A DNA stretch of 64,000 bases, taken from contig JABBOT010000015.1 of NCBI GenBank assembly GCA_016165875.1, positions 4,137,928-4,201,927 of the forward strand, written 5' to 3'. The DNA is from Acanthopleura granulata. Its lineage: Eukaryota; Mollusca; Polyplacophora; Chitonida; Chitonidae. Every line of letters starts with the position of its first letter. The stretch's first letter is position 1. Positions 12,401 to 18,400 of this stretch are shown here, in pieces. Below the pieces are notes generated by a model. That model made no database searches, was not told where the DNA came from, and saw nothing but the letters and a program-made list of their open reading frames with translations. A program made the position numbers and the translations under genes.

Positions 12401-15400
12401 ATTTATTGCCCATGTGTTTCTAGCACAGCCTGTTAGTGTCCCGAAAATCTCCAAGTCTAAAGATCACCCAACTGGGGATAAAGGGAATATGTATTACTCT
12501 GCCAAACTGGATCAGAGTGGCAAAAACAAAGGTATAAATCAATACACCTGTATATATCAGGTGTTATACATTTGTGGGCATGTAGAGATAACTCTAGGTA
12601 CTAACTCATGACATATCTACACGCCTGTATGTGTCAGGTGTTATATAATCCTGGACATGTAAAGGAATTCTAGTGGTACTAACTCATTACACATCAACAC
12701 ACCTGTATATATCAGGTGTTACATAGTCCTGGACATGTAGAGGTAACTCGGGTGATACTAATTCATAACACATCAACACACCTGTGTATATCAGGTGTTA
12801 CATAGTCATGGACATGTAGAGGTAACTCGGGTGATACTAATTCATAACACATCAACACACCTGTGTATATCAGGTGTTCATGGGCATGTAGAGGTAACTC
12901 TAGGTACTAACTCATGACATACACACATGTATATATCAGGTGTTATATAGTCCTGGACATATAAAAGTAACTCATGACATATATACACACCTTTATATAT
13001 CAGGTGTAATGTAGTCATGGGCATACAGAGGTAATTCTAGTGGTACTAACTCATTACACATCAACACACCTGTTCATATCAGGTGTTCTATAGTCTTGGA
13101 CATGTAGAGGTAACCCCAATGGTACTAACTCATTACACATCAAAACACCTGTATATATCAGATGTTATATAGTCGTGGACATGTAGAGGTAACTCTAGTG
13201 GTACTAACTCATCACATATCAACACGCCTGTTTACATCAGGTGTGATACAGTCATTGACATGTAGAGGTAACTAATGGTACTAAATCGTTATGCATCAGC
13301 ATACCTCTATTTATCAGGTGACTGGTGAATGTTGCATAAACCTTTGGCACTCTAATTGCAATAATTTTAAAATTTAGTAAATGGTACTTTTGAATAACAG
13401 ATGAAGCATATTATGAAGTGCTAAGGCTGTTTTTCTTCAAGAAACATTGAACATTGAATATATGTAATGTTTTGAATGACTTACTATTTATAATGAATCA
13501 AGATACCGTTTGACAAATTATCAAGTAATAAAACTGTAGAAGTAGATCTGCTTATATACATTTACTGCTATAAATAAGTGAGTCCATAAACGCTGGTGAA
13601 ACTTTTAACATTTTCCATCATGACATAAAGCGGGTGGTAAAGTTGAGCCTGCCATACATCGGTCCATTGATCATCCAACAGGAGACAAGGGGAATCCCCA
13701 CCATACTGCTCACCTCAACCGATCAGAGAAAGGTGATGACCTCACATTTGCATACTCACAGATAATGAATATTCATGAGAACTGATATTCTGAAATTAGA
13801 ACAAGGATAAGCTGCATGTGTATAATGAATATTTATGTCTACCACTCAGTATGCAAATGATATACTCTTGCTTTCACCCTTCTTTGGGCAAAACATCATC
13901 CTCTTATTGAGTGATAAAATATACTGCATGGGAAATGTATTTGTACTTTTACATGTATTGATTTTAAAAATGGTGGTATTTCTTTATTTATTGATTTTAT
14001 TCATTATATTTATTTTATTCATTCGTTTATTTATTTAGTATTTAGTTTTCATTCTTCTGCTTTTACTGATCCAAATATCTGCATTTCTTGGGTTAAAGGA
14101 GTCCCAGTGGAGGCAGTAGAGTCCAAGATTGTCAGTTCCTCAGGGGGTTCAGTTATGAGTGGTAATCCCTATCACTCCTCTAACGTGGGAAGGGCCACTC
14201 CCAGCACAGGGGGGAAAGGTCTGCCAGTTGAAGAACCCATGATTGCTAGCACAGCCACCTCCCAAACTATGGCGGCCAGTCCAAGCCATAATAAAAATTC
14301 AGACAAAGATAAAAAAGGTGATTAGTACGTCTAGCAGGAGAAATCTTCTTCTGTGAAGTGTATGGTATATTTCAAGAATGAATGGAAAGTGCTGTGGTCA
14401 TTATAGAGGATTTGTACATTCTGGTGAAGGAAAATAAATTTGGCATTAATGGGAAGAAATTAATCTCAAGTTGCTTATTGTGGCCAAAATTCTTAGTGTA
14501 TTCAGAAAACCAAGACTATTGAAGTGGTGCAGTTTGGAAAAACTTTTGTTTGAAAAATTTTACAGCCAATAAAAATTCATTTGGGAATCTCATTACCTCA
14601 AGCAGTCACATGACTGAGAGTTCAAATGACAACTTTTCGATCACTGTAGATTTATAAGAGCTAAGTATTTATGTTTAAGTAGCCCATATACATGTGTGTC
14701 AATACTCACATTTTATTTTGTCTTTACGTTTGAAGCCGTTGTGGTTGAGCCAATGATAAGTAAGAAAAGCGATCATGTGACTGGTGATCATGGCAACAAG
14801 TATCATAGTGCCAAACTAGACCAATCAGCAGGTGGGAAGCCTAGTCCTAAAACAGGTATAAATTCTTACAAAGGTTTGAGCATATAACATATCTATGTAG
14901 AATTGCTTATAGTTCTCACTAACATTGCAGTAACCTCTGTACGTAGATAATTCTCAATTACATTCTACATGCATGTGTACCGCTGGCTCCAGGTAGCTCA
15001 GAAACTCTTGCACCCATTAAGCTTAGAGGTACAGGAGCTGTAACTGTAAAATCTTGTAGTAAGTCCAGAGTTCCTGCGCGCTGAGTTCTCGATACACATA
15101 GCGGGCATGTAGCAACAGTTCAGACGCACAGCAACTAGAAAACCATGCAGTGGTCTTACCTTTGTCCTTTACCCTCCAGCCAGTCTCGAAGTACAGAGCC
15201 CCATGTTGTGGATGCAAGCCCCCTGCTATCGCCGTTGAACTCTCGGTCGGTGCGTAGTAGTTGTTTTGCTCTTAGGGAGCGACAGCACATAACCAAGTTC
15301 TTGAGAGTTTAACCAATGATTAGCCAAAGGATATTGTAGCAGTCATGCTCGTCCGTCCATTCATTTGTTACTACAGTATCTTGACATGCTCGAAAACAGC

Positions 15401-18400
15401 ATGCGTCTTTATAAAATTCAGGGAAACAGGTGGGATTTTTTTCTCCTCCAGTAGAAAGCCTATAGAAAATGCAATATTTTACTGAGCTCTGACATTCTTT
15501 TAGTCAAAATTCAGATTTGCCTTCAAGCAGGAACTTTTATATCTTCAAAAGTACTGAGCCAAACGCAACAAAATTTCATGAATGGATTTGCTGTTTATTT
15601 TCTCAGACCTTATTAGATTTGATGGTCAGTTCATGTCAGTGCAAATGACCTTTGACCTACTTTCAGATGTCATAGTTCATATTTGGCTTGTTGCCCTCAT
15701 GCGGTGTCATCAAATCAGACATGAGAAACTTTCATGTATAGATTCTGTGGTGGGTGACTCATACATATGGGATCATTGTCAGTCCAAATGACGGTCATCC
15801 GTCTTTACATTTTGCTCTTTGAACAAGTCTCCAAAACTGTATGGTGGGCAATAATGCATTTAAATTTTTGTATATGATTTCCAGCCGTTGTGAAACATGA
15901 GGATTTTCCTGACTTAGATAACTTTTTTCTCTTTCCTCCTTTCACTATGCCTACTGAGCCTTCCAACTCATTAAACATCTGGGTGTGTTTTCCATTCTCT
16001 GTTAACACACATATTTATCCATCTCTACTAATGAAGGCCCTTTGGTAATCACACTTCAGTTGTACTGTGCTGTGCCAAAGTTGATCTTTCAAACTTTTGG
16101 GAGAGCTAATAATTTTCTGGTTTATAGTATACTTACCTTTCTTTCCTAGAATTCTTCCATCTTCTCTAAGAGACTTATAACAGAAACATTTGTATTTATT
16201 TTATGCATCTTTTGTATTTTAGGCATTCAAAAATATATATAATAACACATTGTGTGGGAGCTTAGAAGTTCCTATATACATACTTTTATATATACATATA
16301 TATATAATAATAATACTGAATTAACATTTTTGCATATTAAAATTATGCTGCTGTATGTAATTGATTTTAATGATATATTAAAAATATATTAAAAATATAT
16401 TAATTAATATTTAATTATTAATGTATTTTTAAGATCAAAAAGTTAATTTGTGTAGCTGTATGCAGTCAAGAAGTAAACTCTCTGGTATATTTTGGGAAGA
16501 TTTGATCCAAGATTTATATACCTGACTAAAATTATTTTTCTCCTTATTTTTCTTCCTATTTTAATCATCTCTTCCTTTGATACTTTTAACTGTGATGGAT
16601 ACTTGAAAAAAGTAATTAATTTGCTGAAACACGTTGTTTATTAGTGTTAATTAATGCCTTATTCAACAACTTACTTCAAAATACCGTAGTTTGGCTCTGC
16701 TCACAAATATTGAGGTGAATGTCTTTGTTCAGCCCCAGTAGTAGAGCCTGTGTTTGCCAAATCCTCAGGACATATCACCGGAGACAAAGGAAACCCATAT
16801 CACAGCAGTAAACTCGATCGGAGAAAAGGTAGATGTACGAGAGGTTTCCATGGAAACCGTGGTTAGTTTGGCTAGCTAGTCAGTGGATGTCTGGAGGGGT
16901 GCTGGGTTCGTGTTTGCTTTAGTTTCCTCAATCTTTTTGAGGAAAATGTCTTTCATACATGACATACTTTTGAATCACTTCAGTGATGACATGTTTACTG
17001 AAAATAATCAGCAGCATTATACTGTCTGTTATTTTATGTCAAGTGTGATATTGTGAATCTCTTGGTATTTTGAGTGTGAATTTTGAGTAATTCTGAACCA
17101 GTGACATCTGTTACTGGTAATTTAGAATTAAAATCACTTTTTGGGGGCTTCCGTGGCTCAGTCGGTTAGCGATCTAACACAGCGCAATGACCGAAGCCTT
17201 CCACCAATGCGGTTGCCGTGAGTTCAAGCCCAGCTCATGCTGGCTTCCTCTCAGGCTGTACGTGGGAAGGTCTGCCAGCAATCTGCGGATGGTCATGGGT
17301 TTCCCCGGGCTGTGCCCGGTTTCCTCCCACCATAATGCTGGCCGCTGTCGTATGAGTGAAATATTCTTGAGTGCGGCATAAAACACAAACCAAGTAAATA
17401 AATAAATAAACTGTCTTATTTTTTCTACCTAATTATCGCTTATCCATGGTGTAAGGGGCATGTAAGTTGCTACATTATTAAACGTCTTCATGAACAGTCA
17501 GTATAAAACCCTGACTGATGTCAAATTAAACAAGAAGTTGGCGATCAACACACGATCATGGCTGGATTGGTCGTCATTGGATTGTCATGAAAGTCTCCAG
17601 TGGTCATAGATGTGGGAAGAAGGTTCATTTGGAATGTTTCGCCATCTTTGTTTTGTGAACTTTTGTCTCTTGTACATGTTTGTATGATTATATTGAAATT
17701 TCTAGAACATAGTTTAGAAGTTGACATTATCTCCACGAATACAGTATTGAAGTTGTTAATCCATCGGTTGATTCTGAAATTCAGATTGTGGGGCGCCACA
17801 TCCTGCACAACCATTTGAATCAGTTGTGGCCAAATAATGATCAACGATCTGGTAATGCACATGTAAAATTGTGAACTCATATAAGGTCGAGTCAGCCGAA
17901 ATTATGCCATTGTATGGGTGTGATAAATGGTGTTCAGCCAGTGTTATTTGATTATGTAGAGCACATGTAAGTTTTGGGGTCATTCTTGTTTTGGTGTAAA
18001 TTAATTTTCAAATGTATTAATATCACTGCATATCTGTTTGAAGGAGCATTAACTATTATTAATTTCTTCCTTTTTCTTTTCGGTGTATGAAAGATACCTT
18101 GTAATTTTTGCCTTTCTAAGGATTTCACGTGATGTTTGAGGTGAAAGTTTACTGGTTGGCTTTGTTTTGTTATATGCTTCAGTGTGGCATGAAACAAATG
18201 TCAAGTAATAAATAAATAAAAAAAAACAGTTGAGTAAACTTGCGAAATGCCAAGAGGATGGTTTTGGGTTTCCTTAGAGCTCTGTCTGGTTCCCTCTTGC
18301 CATAATGCTGGGTGCCATCCAATAGGGGATATGTTCTGAAGAACAACATAAAACACCAATCAAATAAATAAATGAAGAAATAAATATATTTATATATTTA

